From Betaproteobacteria bacterium (GTDB lineage: Bacteria; Pseudomonadota; Gammaproteobacteria; Burkholderiales; SG8-39): a DNA stretch of 7,495 nucleotides. The position numbers and the translations under genes were made by a program. Under the pieces are notes generated by a model that was not told where the DNA came from, did not search any database, and was given only the letters and a program-made list of their open reading frames with translations. This document shows, piece by piece, positions 1-6,719 of this stretch (position 1 is its first letter; each line of letters starts with the position of its first letter). The DNA is taken from positions 1 through 7,495 of the forward strand of contig VGIE01000104.1 in the NCBI GenBank assembly GCA_016867955.1. Reading direction: 5' to 3'.

Positions 1-72
1 TTTCTGACTTCGGAATTCAGGCTTAACCCCTCACTCGAACCCTCTCCATGAACCGCCCGGTGAAAGCACCCA

Positions 73-158
73 AAGATTCAGGAAAGACACAGATGGGAAC
101 CCAGAGCTTGGAGGCAGACGAAGCTTCAGCCTCGGAATCTTTGTCTTCCCTGAATCTT
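73..158. repeat. Long imperfect stem-loop (22-bp arms)
   Basis: Bases 73-94 (AAGATTCAGGAAAGACACAGAT) pair with 137-158 with two mismatches in 22, leaving a 42-base loop. The loop holds a further small palindrome around AGCTT at about 106-124. Transcribed on either strand this would be a strong hairpin. No T-tract follows on either side, so I do not call it an intrinsic terminator. A folded interspersed repeat unit of the REP or MITE kind is the simplest reading. Confidence 0.65.
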
Positions 159-243
159 AGGGCTCCATGCTCTGGTTCAGCGGTTGAAATCGCGGCAGTC
201 TTGGATCGTGGAGTCTCTGCTCTCCTCCGAGGAAGGGAGAGAC

Positions 244-263
244 CCAACGGCCCGCCAACGGCC
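244..263 (+). repeat. 9-bp tandem direct repeat
   Basis: CCAACGGCC occurs at 244-252 and again at 255-263, separated by CG. It lies just before the left arm of the 275-390 inverted-repeat element. It could be an insertion scar or part of the repeat unit, and one copy alone cannot decide which. Confidence 0.45.
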
Positions 264-274
264 GCGCCTTGGGA

Positions 275-390
275 CCATGAACCGGTGCCGGCGACTTGCA
301 GTCGCCGTGTTGCGGGTAGCTGGGTCGAAACACACTCGAACTGCTGTTGCCCACAGACGGCGACTACAAATCGCCGACACGGGTTCATGG
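275..390. repeat. Inverted-repeat element with hairpins in each arm
   Basis: The 34-base arms at 275-308 and 357-390 are reverse complements with four mismatches, separated by 48 bases. Each arm is itself palindromic. CGGCGAC at 289-295 pairs with GTCGCCG at 301-307 around a TTGCA loop, and CGGCGA at 358-363 pairs with TCGCCG at 371-376 around a 7-base loop. Two hairpin units in opposite orientation with a short spacer is the architecture of REP/BIME-like elements. From memory, repeats with this GGCGACT...AGTCGCC core are abundant in some Verrucomicrobiota genomes; that recollection is untested here. The right arm contains the ATG at 387 used by the following gene. Confidence 0.7.
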
Positions 391-890
391 AGAGGGAACC
401 AGCGCGAGATGCGGGCTCTCCGCGCGGAGGCCGGGGCCGCTGGGGCCTGCTGCTCTTGCTGGGCTTGGCCGTGCTTGCCTCCGCGTGCCGCACTGGCCAG
501 CCGCTGCCAAAGGTTGATTTTTCCGCGCCCGGCTGGCAGGTGCGGCAGGGTCAGGCAGTGTGGCAGCGGGCCGGCGCAGCCGAACTTTCCGGCGAATTGA
601 TCGTGGCCACACACGCCGATGGCAGCGCCGTGGTGCAGTTCGTCAAGCCACCGGTCACACTCGTCACGGCGCAGAGCACGGCGGAAAGATGGGCGGTGCG
701 GTTTCCCCCGAACAACGAGTTCAGCGGCCCGGGAGCGCCACCCGCGCGGGTGATCTGGCTGCACCTGGCGCGCTTTCTCGCGGGCACGACTCCGTCCTCC
801 GACTGGCTTTGGGAACGGCCTGATCAGCAGTCGTGGCGGTTGGAAAACCGCAGTACCGGTGAAACATTGGCGGGCTACCTGACGCCATGA
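387..890 (+). CDS. Small secreted lipoprotein, possibly LolB-like
   Basis: This encodes a 167-residue protein with a signal peptide for lipidation. It has an Arg-rich n-region (residues 12-18), a hydrophobic run (about 19-31, with five consecutive Leu) and a lipobox-like LASAC ending at Cys34, which would become the acylated N-terminus. Residue +2 is Arg, not the Asp that retains lipoproteins in the inner membrane of enterobacteria. The mature part (about 134 residues) is rich in beta-type segments and Trp and ends in STGETLAGYL. I do not recognise the family firmly. Its place before an MMPL exporter and a LolA-like gene matches the small lipoprotein (DUF3261 or LolB-like) of aryl polyene-type clusters, so a role as outer-membrane acceptor is an inference. 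The frame is open upstream to base 48, but that part is repeat-derived. ATG 387 is the last usable start before the signal peptide. No Shine-Dalgarno precedes it. Its stop overlaps the next start (ATGA). Confidence 0.72.
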   Translation: MEREPARDAGSPRGGRGRWGLLLLLGLAVLASACRTGQPLPKVDFSAPGWQVRQGQAVWQRAGAAELSGELIVATHADGSAVVQFVKPPVTLVTAQSTAERWAVRFPPNNEFSGPGAPPARVIWLHLARFLAGTTPSSDWLWERPDQQSWRLENRSTGETLAGYLTP

Positions 891-3800
891 AGTGGTCCCG
901 CCACTGGCTTTGGTTGCTGCTGCTCCCCGTGCTCCTCGGCCTGGCCCGGCTGCGGCTGGATGTGGACGTGCTCAACCTGCTGCCTGCGGGGGTGCCGGCG
1001 GTGGAGGGAGTGAAGCTCTACCAGCAGCACTTCGCCAACGCGCGCGAGTTGATCCTCACCGTGCGCGCGCCGGAAGCCGAAACGGCGGAGCAAGCGGCCC
1101 GGTCGCTGGCGGAAACTTTGCGCGCGGCCACCAACCTGACCGCGGCCGCCACTTGGCAGCCGCCCTGGCTCGAACAGCCCGCGCAGGCCGCAGAACTGGT
1201 CGCCACGCTCTGGCTGAATCAACCGCCGGAGCACTTGCAGCAACTGGCCGCCCGCCTCGCGCCCGAGCGGCTGCCCGCGACGCTGGCGGCCGTGCGCGAA
1301 CAGTTAACGACCTCGCTCTCGCCCACGGAACTCGGCGCGTTTGGCTACGATCCCTTTGGGTTTCTCAAGCTGCCCGAGGGTGTCAGCGGCACCTTTGCCA
1401 CGCCGGGCCAGGGGCAGGAACTTTTCGCATCCACCGACGGCCGCTTCCGCCTCGTCTTCGTGCGGGCCAGCGGAACCATCGCCAACTACCGGGAATGCGT
1501 CGCCTGGCTGGCGGCAGTGCAGGAGCGTGTGGCGCGCTGGCAGCTCAGCCAGCCCGCTGGCGTGGTCGTCAAGTTCACCGGCGGGGCGGCCTTCGAGGCG
1601 GAAATCTCCAGCGGCATGGAGCGGGACATGACCGGCTCGGTTGGCGTGACGTCGCTGATCATCGCGGTGCTCTTCTGGCTCGCGCATCGGCGGCTCGCGC
1701 CGATGCTCTGGCTGCTCACGTTGCTGGGCCTGATCCTGGGCGCGACGCTCGCCCTGGGCGGATTGATCTTCGGCGCGATCAACGTCGTGAGCCTGGGGTT
1801 CGCCGGCATTCTCCTCGGATTGGCAGTGGATTACGGCGTGATGCATTACCAGGAAGCGCTCGCTTCGCCCGAGGCCACCCTCCCGGAGATCCGTCGGGCC
1901 GTCGGGCCGAGCATCTTGTGGGCGGCGGTCACGACCATCAGTGCGTTCTTGGTGCTCAACCTCGGCGGGATGCCGGGGCTGGCCCAGCTCGGCTCGCTGG
2001 TCGCGCTCGGCGTGGCCCTCACTGCGCTGGTCATGCTGTTCGTCTTTCTCCCGCCGCTGTTCCGCGACCGGGAACAACGGCGGCGTGACCAAGTCGCCGC
2101 CGGGACTTATGTGGCCGGCGGGCACACGCCGGTCGTTGGCCCGGCGCCGCCCGTGCCCGTTCGCCAGTCGGTGCTGGTGTATACGGGCACCGGAGTGCTC
2201 CTGCTATTGTCGATCCTGCTGCTGGTGCGGGGGTTGCCGCAGTTGGATCAAAGTCCGCAAGCCTTGCGCCCCCGGAACAGCGCCGCCTACGGCGCACTGG
2301 CGGAAATCCAGACGCACTTCACACGCGGGCGCGAGCCGCTCTGGCTGCTGACCACGGCGCGTGACGAGGAGACCATCGCCCAGCGGTTGGCCCGCGCGAC
2401 TCCGCTGCTGGAACGCGCGGTCTCCAACCGCTTCCTGGCCAGCTTCATGTTGCCGACGCCGCTCTGGCCACACCCGGAGCATCAGGCGGCCAACCGGCTT
2501 ACCGCCGCGCAGTTGGTGAGCGGGCGCGGTGCGCTCCACGCGGCGGCGGCAGCGGCGGGCTTCAGCACGAACGCCGGCGTGCTGGCGAACCGCATCCTCG
2601 ATACGTGGCAGGCCGCGCTGGCCACCCCCAACGTGTTCTGGCCCACCAACGAGACCAGCCGCTGGGTGCTCGAAAAGATCACCGCGCAGCGGAACGGTGA
2701 GTTCATGGTGGTCGGGCTCGTCACACTCGCCGCCGACGCGCCTTCGTCACCCGAGTCGCTCGCGCGCTGGGCGGGCGATCTCGAGCGCGCGGGTTTCATC
2801 CTGGCCGGCTGGGAACTGCTCGGCACGTCCGTCTTTCAGCGCGTGCAGAAGAATCTCCCGCTCGTCGTGCTGCCAACGGTGGGACTGGTGCTGCTCTCGC
2901 TCTGGTTCGCGTTCCGCCGGCCGGTGGAAATTCTCCTGAGCCTCGTCGTGCTGGCGGTGAGCGGTTTGGCGCTGCTGGCGGTGATGCGCGCGGTGGGTTG
3001 GTCCTGGAACCTGCTTAACCTGATGGCGCTGCCCTTGATACTCGGCTCGGGCGTGGACTACAGCATCTTCATGCAACTGGCCCTGCGCCGCCATCACGGC
3101 AATCTCGCGGCGGCCCACCGCTCTGTGGGGCGGGCGCTGCTGCTCTGCGGCGGCACGACGATGGCCGGACTCGGCTCCCTCGCCTGGTCCACGAACACCG
3201 GCATCGCCAGCCTCGGCGCGGTCTGCGCCGTCGGCATCGGCCTCAACATGGGGATCTCCGTCTGGCTGCTGCCCATCTGGTGGCGGCTCTGCGTCGGCGA
3301 TTCCACGCGGGCGGCCGGGAGTTCCGCCGCGGGTGCCCCCTCGAAGCTCTATGGCCCGCTGGGCTGGCGGGCGGCGCTGGCGCTGACGCGTGTCCTGCCG
3401 CCGCGGATCGTGCAGGCGGCCTGCCTCGCGGGATCGCGAGCCTATTGGCTGGCCGCCCGGCGGCGGCGGGAAGTGGTGGTGCAGAATCTGTTGCCGGTCG
3501 TGGAGGGTGACCGTGCCCGCGCGGAGCAAACCGCCGCCCGACTGGGCGATCAATTCGCACGCAAGCTTGTGGACTTGTGGCGCTACGAGAGCGGCGGCTC
3601 CCTCGACGGTCTCTTCGGCGAGTTGCGCGGCTGGGAAAATTATCAGGCGGCGGAAAGCGCCGGGCGCGGCGTGCTGCTGCTCACGCCGCACCTGGGGAAC
3701 TGGGAATTTGGCGCGCCGCTGCTGGCCAAATACGGCATCAAGATGCTCGTCATCACGCTCGCCGAGCCCGGCGCTGGCCTCACCGAAATGCGGCAGGCCG

Positions 3801-4225
3801 CACGCGCGCGCTGGGGCATCGAGACCTTCGTCATTGGCAGCAACCCGTTCGCGTTTGTGGAAATCATCAAGCGGCTCGGGGACGGCGCGAAGGTGGCGCT
3901 GCTCGTGGATCGCCCGCCCGCCGCCAGCGCAGTCACCGTCGAGTTGTTCGGTCGGCCGCTCGCCGGCTCGATGGCGGCGGCGGAGTTGGCGCGCGCCTCG
4001 GGTTGCGCGCTGCTGCCGGTTTACCTGCCCCGCACCAGCGAGGGCTACGCCGCGCACATCCTGCCGCCGATCTCCTACGACCGCCGGGCGCTGGGGGATC
4101 GCGAGGCGAGGCGCGCGCTGACGGGGCAAATCCTGCGTGCATTCGAGCCGGCCATTCGCCAGCATCCTGACCAATGGTATCACTTCGTCCCCCTCTGGAC
4201 GCCCCCGGCAACCGCGCAGAAGTGA
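887..4225 (+). CDS. MMPL/RND-type exporter fused to HtrB/LpxL-type acyltransferase
   Basis: This 1112-residue protein carries two functions. Residues 1-800 form an RND/MMPL permease: TM1 at about 5-21, a periplasmic domain to about 248, TM2-6 at about 250-391, TM7 at about 429-450, a second periplasmic domain to about 656, and TM8-12 at about 657-799. The two repeats carry matching GLAVDYG (311-317) and GSGVDYS (720-726) motifs in TM4 and TM10. These Asp-Tyr pairs (D315/Y316, D724/Y725) correspond to the proton-relay pairs known in mycobacterial MmpL3. After a short Ala/Gly/Ser-rich linker, residues about 820-1106 form a lysophospholipid/lipid A acyltransferase domain. It has the catalytic HX4E motif HLGNWE (His935, Glu940) and the block LFGRPLAGSMAAAELA (1020-1035) followed by LLPVYLPR. 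With 12 TM segments the C-terminal enzyme would lie in the cytoplasm. In related pigment and lipid clusters the exporter and acyltransferase are usually separate genes. The inferred role is to acylate a carrier with the polyene or lipid product and export it. Confidence 0.93.
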   Translation: MKWSRHWLWLLLLPVLLGLARLRLDVDVLNLLPAGVPAVEGVKLYQQHFANARELILTVRAPEAETAEQAARSLAETLRAATNLTAAATWQPPWLEQPAQAAELVATLWLNQPPEHLQQLAARLAPERLPATLAAVREQLTTSLSPTELGAFGYDPFGFLKLPEGVSGTFATPGQGQELFASTDGRFRLVFVRASGTIANYRECVAWLAAVQERVARWQLSQPAGVVVKFTGGAAFEAEISSGMERDMTGSVGVTSLIIAVLFWLAHRRLAPMLWLLTLLGLILGATLALGGLIFGAINVVSLGFAGILLGLAVDYGVMHYQEALASPEATLPEIRRAVGPSILWAAVTTISAFLVLNLGGMPGLAQLGSLVALGVALTALVMLFVFLPPLFRDREQRRRDQVAAGTYVAGGHTPVVGPAPPVPVRQSVLVYTGTGVLLLLSILLLVRGLPQLDQSPQALRPRNSAAYGALAEIQTHFTRGREPLWLLTTARDEETIAQRLARATPLLERAVSNRFLASFMLPTPLWPHPEHQAANRLTAAQLVSGRGALHAAAAAAGFSTNAGVLANRILDTWQAALATPNVFWPTNETSRWVLEKITAQRNGEFMVVGLVTLAADAPSSPESLARWAGDLERAGFILAGWELLGTSVFQRVQKNLPLVVLPTVGLVLLSLWFAFRRPVEILLSLVVLAVSGLALLAVMRAVGWSWNLLNLMALPLILGSGVDYSIFMQLALRRHHGNLAAAHRSVGRALLLCGGTTMAGLGSLAWSTNTGIASLGAVCAVGIGLNMGISVWLLPIWWRLCVGDSTRAAGSSAAGAPSKLYGPLGWRAALALTRVLPPRIVQAACLAGSRAYWLAARRRREVVVQNLLPVVEGDRARAEQTAARLGDQFARKLVDLWRYESGGSLDGLFGELRGWENYQAAESAGRGVLLLTPHLGNWEFGAPLLAKYGIKMLVITLAEPGAGLTEMRQAARARWGIETFVIGSNPFAFVEIIKRLGDGAKVALLVDRPPAASAVTVELFGRPLAGSMAAAELARASGCALLPVYLPRTSEGYAAHILPPISYDRRALGDREARRALTGQILRAFEPAIRQHPDQWYHFVPLWTPPATAQK

Positions 4226-4935
4226 AGGACCACCGTTCACTGCGTCTCGCCGCCGCGACCCCACTGCTGGGCCTGCTGGTATTCTCTGCGCTGGCCTTCA
4301 GCACCGCCCGCGCGGCGGACAGCCCGCCGTTGCTCACCCACTGGCTCGCGGCGCAGACCAACCTCCAGACCTGGTCGGCGGACGTCACCCAGACGCGCAC
4401 CCTCAAGACGCTGACGCAACCCCTCGTGGCGCGCGGCCGTCTCTGGTTTGCCGCGCCCAACCTGTTCCGCTGGGAACTCGGCGAGCCGGCGCAAACCATC
4501 GCCGTGCGGCAGCCGGGCCAGATGCTGGTGCTCTACCCCCGGCTCAAGCGCGCCGAACGTTACCCACTGGACCCCGGCGCCACCGGCCCGCTGCGGGATC
4601 TGCTCACGCTGATCGAAGCGGGCTTTCCCCGCACGCAGGCCGAGTTGGAGGCGCGCTTCAAGGTGCTCGCGGTCAAAGAGGCCGGCGGCGTGGGCGAACT
4701 CAGGCTGCAGCCCAAGTCCCCCACCGCCCGCAAGATGATGCCGGAGCTGAAGATCGAGTTCAGGGTGAAGGATTCCCAGCCGCGCGCCACCGAGTTGCAA
4801 TTCGCCGACGGCTCCACGATGCGGAATGAATTTACGAATGCCGTGCTCAATGCCCCGCTGGCCGACGCGCTCTTCCAGCCTGCCGTGCCGGAGGATTTCA
4901 AGGTGACCGAGCCGATGCGCGGAGGCACGAAGTGA
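4222..4935 (+). CDS. LolA-like outer-membrane lipoprotein carrier protein
   Basis: This is a periplasmic carrier of 237 residues in the LolA fold family. It has a signal peptide with basic residues KDHRSLR, a hydrophobic core TPLLGLLVFSALAFS and a signal peptidase I-like TARA/ADS site near residue 32. The mature domain begins with LTHWLAAQTNLQTWSADVTQTRTLKTL and continues with RGRLWFAAPNLFRWEL. The latter matches the conserved LolA strands in which a partially oxidising or sticky envelope substrate is shielded (F/Q-T, G-x-L/W-F, P-F-R-W). I chose GTG 4222 because it forms a GTGA overlap with the preceding stop, as the next gene does, and gives a normal-length signal peptide. ATG 4174 is an in-frame alternative that adds 16 residues and overlaps the exporter gene by 52 bases. 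Neither start has a clear Shine-Dalgarno. LolA-like genes of this type recur beside MMPL exporters in aryl polyene-type clusters, where they probably carry the product rather than general lipoproteins; that is an inference. Confidence 0.85.
   Translation: MKDHRSLRLAAATPLLGLLVFSALAFSTARAADSPPLLTHWLAAQTNLQTWSADVTQTRTLKTLTQPLVARGRLWFAAPNLFRWELGEPAQTIAVRQPGQMLVLYPRLKRAERYPLDPGATGPLRDLLTLIEAGFPRTQAELEARFKVLAVKEAGGVGELRLQPKSPTARKMMPELKIEFRVKDSQPRATELQFADGSTMRNEFTNAVLNAPLADALFQPAVPEDFKVTEPMRGGTK
4921..4925 (+). promoter_or_regulatory. Shine-Dalgarno of the dehydratase gene
   Basis: GGAGG at 4921-4925 lies six bases before GTG 4932. It is the only strong ribosome-binding site I see in the window. 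It sits inside the end of the LolA-like gene and settles the GTG start, which overlaps the upstream stop as GTGA. Confidence 0.75.
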
Positions 4936-5363
4936 GCGATCCCCTGGCCGAGGCGCTGCGTTCGCTCCCGCACGGGCCGGAGTTCCGGTTTGTGAATCGT
5001 CTGCTCGCGCTGGAGCCGGGCGTGCGCGGTGCGGGCGAATACACCGTGCGCGGCGATGAGCCGTTTCTGCGCGGCCATTTCCCCGGTGAACCGCTGATGC
5101 CCGGGGTGTTGCTTGTCGAGGCGGCGGCGCAACTCGCTGGCATCATCGCGCAAAGCGACCCTCAAGTCCCGCCCCTGGCCGGCCTGAAACTGACGGCGCT
5201 GCGCGCGGTGAAAATCTTTGGCAGCGCACGGCCCGGTGAAGTGATCCGGCTGGAAGCCCGGGTGACCGGGCGCATGGGCAACTTGCTCCAGGCGCAGGCC
5301 ACCGCTCACGTTGGGGAGCAGTTGGTGCTCCAGGCAGACCTGGTGCTGGGCGGCAGCAGGTGA
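4932..5363 (+). CDS. FabZ/ApeI-like 3-hydroxyacyl-ACP dehydratase
   Basis: This 143-residue protein has a single hot-dog fold. It carries the FabZ signature GHFPGEPLMPGVLLVEAAAQ (residues 48-67), with catalytic His49 and Glu63. Those are the residues, and the 14-residue spacing, of FabZ enzymes. The expected reaction is dehydration of 3-hydroxyacyl-ACP to trans-2-enoyl-ACP in the cytoplasm. In aryl polyene and flexirubin-type clusters the homologue makes the conjugated double bonds of the growing chain. Because the gene is the last of an envelope-export operon and is not beside fabH, fabD, lpxA or lpxC, I favour this dedicated role over housekeeping FabZ. It starts at GTG with a good Shine-Dalgarno and is translationally coupled to the LolA-like gene. 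Its 3' end faces the ligase gene 28 bases away. The intervening bases show no hairpin with a T-tract. Confidence 0.88.
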   Translation: MSDPLAEALRSLPHGPEFRFVNRLLALEPGVRGAGEYTVRGDEPFLRGHFPGEPLMPGVLLVEAAAQLAGIIAQSDPQVPPLAGLKLTALRAVKIFGSARPGEVIRLEARVTGRMGNLLQAQATAHVGEQLVLQADLVLGGSR

Positions 5364-5391
5364 CGCCGGGTGCCGCCTGGCCGCGCGTGGC

Positions 5392-6651
5392 TCAGCGGGT
5401 TTCGTCCAGGAATTTCCTCCGCCATTCAGCCCGCGACAATTTGCCGCGTTGATTCACGGGCAAGGACTTCACCCACACCCACTCCCGCGGGATTTGCCAC
5501 GCAGCCAAACGGGCCGTCAGGAAATCCCGCAACGCCGCGTCGGTCAAAGGCACGTTGGAGGCCACGACAGCCACGATGGTTTCGGCGCGTGCCGGGTCGG
5601 TGCTCGGGGTGCCAAAGACCAGACACTCGTGGACGGCTGGGTGGCTCAGCAGCGCGTGTTCGATGACTTCGGGGGATATTTTCCGCCCGGCGATGTTGAT
5701 CTGGTCCCCCGCCCGGCCGCGCAGGAAAACGAGCCCTCCGCGCAACTCGGCGAGATCGCTCGTTTGGAAACGGCCTCCCGCCAACGCCGCCTCAGGTGTG
5801 GGCCAATAGGTTTGCCCCACCGTCTGGCCGCGCACTTCGAGGCAGCCGGACTCGCCGACTGAGAGGTCGGCTTGCGGCATCGCCGAACCAACACACGTCG
5901 CATCCGTTCTGGGAGTGGTTGAACGGTCATAGGCAATGCCGCCGCATTCGCTGGCCCCGTAAAAATTGTGAATCTTCAGGCCGAGCTCGGTGAAGATGGT
6001 TTGCTCCAACGCCAACGCCAGCGGAGCGCCGGCCGAGATGCCCAGTTTTACATTCGGTGGAATCGCAGCCGCTGCGTGCCACGCTCGCCACAGCGCCGGC
6101 ACTGCGGCAAGCGTGATGGCCGGCTCGTGCTGCGCCGCCCGCCGCACCGACTCCGGCAACGGCGAGTCCGCCAGCGTGAGGGGGATGCCATGCAACAACA
6201 GCGGGAGCACGAGGTTTGAAAAGCCGTAGGAGTGCGCCAGCGAGATGACCCCGAGATTCGGCCAGTCGGGCCGCAGGCCCATCGCGGCCACGATGTTGCT
6301 GGCGTCCGCGACGAGTTGCCCGGCGTGGAAGGCCACCGCGCGCGCCGCGCCCGTGCTGGCGCTGGTCAGCTTGAGATGAACGCAACCAGTCGGCAGTTGG
6401 GCGAAGACCGGCGGCGGCTGGCCCACTTCCAAAGGGCAGATCATCTGCCCGCACCGCCAGGCGCGCAGAACCGTTAAAATGAATTCGCCCGAAATCCCTT
6501 GGGGAAAAACGATCGGCCCAGGGTGTGATGACGGGCGTTCGCCGGCGGCGGCGAGTTGCGCGAAGGTCCAGTCGCGTTTGGCGGCCAGGTCGCGCAGCGC
6601 GAGTTCATCGCGCCGGGCTCGAGCGATTTCCCACCAGCGTTCGTAAAGCAT
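5392..6651 (-). CDS. AMP-forming acyl/aryl acid ligase (ANL superfamily)
   Basis: This 419-residue adenylate-forming enzyme should activate a carboxylic acid with ATP, then load it on CoA or an acyl carrier protein. It has the family motifs in order: P-loop SASTGAAR (97-104), HSYGFSN (140-146), YGASE (231-235, the aromatic-G-x-x-E motif), SDLAEL (298-303), GRAGDQINIAGRKI (312-325) and RGKLSR near the C-terminus with the adenylation lysine at 404. It is shorter than typical acyl-CoA synthetases (500 or more residues) but close to the compact AMP ligases of aryl polyene and xanthomonadin clusters, which activate 4-hydroxybenzoate-type starters or fatty acids. Substrate cannot be read from the sequence. 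ATG 6651 is chosen because MLYERWWEIARARRDELALRD is a natural ANL beginning. The open frame continues 157 codons upstream but there it overlaps the next gene in another frame and looks non-coding. No clear Shine-Dalgarno is visible. Confidence 0.87.
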   Translation of the reverse strand: MLYERWWEIARARRDELALRDLAAKRDWTFAQLAAAGERPSSHPGPIVFPQGISGEFILTVLRAWRCGQMICPLEVGQPPPVFAQLPTGCVHLKLTSASTGAARAVAFHAGQLVADASNIVAAMGLRPDWPNLGVISLAHSYGFSNLVLPLLLHGIPLTLADSPLPESVRRAAQHEPAITLAAVPALWRAWHAAAAIPPNVKLGISAGAPLALALEQTIFTELGLKIHNFYGASECGGIAYDRSTTPRTDATCVGSAMPQADLSVGESGCLEVRGQTVGQTYWPTPEAALAGGRFQTSDLAELRGGLVFLRGRAGDQINIAGRKISPEVIEHALLSHPAVHECLVFGTPSTDPARAETIVAVVASNVPLTDAALRDFLTARLAAWQIPREWVWVKSLPVNQRGKLSRAEWRRKFLDETR

Positions 6652-6719
6652 CGGCTGTTTGGTAGCGCCGCCAGTTTCCCGGACGCAAGGCGGTTGTGGG
6701 GGTGGATTCGTGCAACAGC

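Larger units (their letters stand above)
1..386. other. Gene-free leader built of interspersed repeats
   Basis: I can support no coding gene here. Open frames cross the stretch on both strands, but they encode compositionally odd, repeat-derived peptides and match no family I recognise. The plus-strand frame that leads into the lipoprotein gene is open from base 48, yet its first 113 codons are repeat sequence. The stretch contains a long stem-loop (73-158), a 9-base direct repeat (244-263), an inverted-repeat element (275-390) and an outer 15-base inverted pair (40-54 and 382-396). I see no convincing sigma-70 promoter. The promoter of the operon that starts at 387 should nevertheless lie in or before this stretch, because no plus-strand gene precedes it in the window. 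Confidence 0.7.
40..396. repeat. Outer 15-bp perfect inverted repeat pair
   Basis: CCCTCTCCATGAACC at 40-54 is the exact reverse complement of GGTTCATGGAGAGGG at 382-396. The shorter core CCATGAACC also occurs at 275-283. The outer arms therefore share a module with the inner element at 275-390. This suggests that the block 40-396 is a composite of two or more copies of a family with the same terminal sequence, rather than one random leader. I see no transposase gene and no obvious target-site duplication. Confidence 0.7.

Noticed and set aside
48..386. Upstream extension of the lipoprotein frame (113 more codons), and a minus-strand frame at 23-493
   Set aside because: Both are read through the inverted-repeat mosaic, have no family resemblance, and the extension would bury the signal peptide deep inside the protein.
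40..396. CRISPR array or attachment site
   Set aside because: The repeats are inverted and unequal, with no regular direct repeat-spacer units, and there is no cas, integrase or tRNA gene nearby.
1304..2125. Minus-strand open frame of 273 codons, and a plus-strand frame at 892-2088
   Set aside because: Both overlap the MMPL domain and have shadow-type composition (charged or Ala/Arg/Gly-rich), with no hydrophobic or motif pattern of their own.
2747..4264. Minus-strand open frame of 505 codons opposite the exporter gene
   Set aside because: It is a codon-bias shadow of a GC-rich gene, rich in Arg, Gln, His and Pro with no domain pattern. The plus strand encodes recognisable MMPL and acyltransferase motifs throughout.
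5364..5391. Bidirectional terminator between the convergent genes
   Set aside because: Only short GC-rich pairings such as GCC/GGC are present and there is no T-tract on either side, so an intrinsic terminator is not supported.
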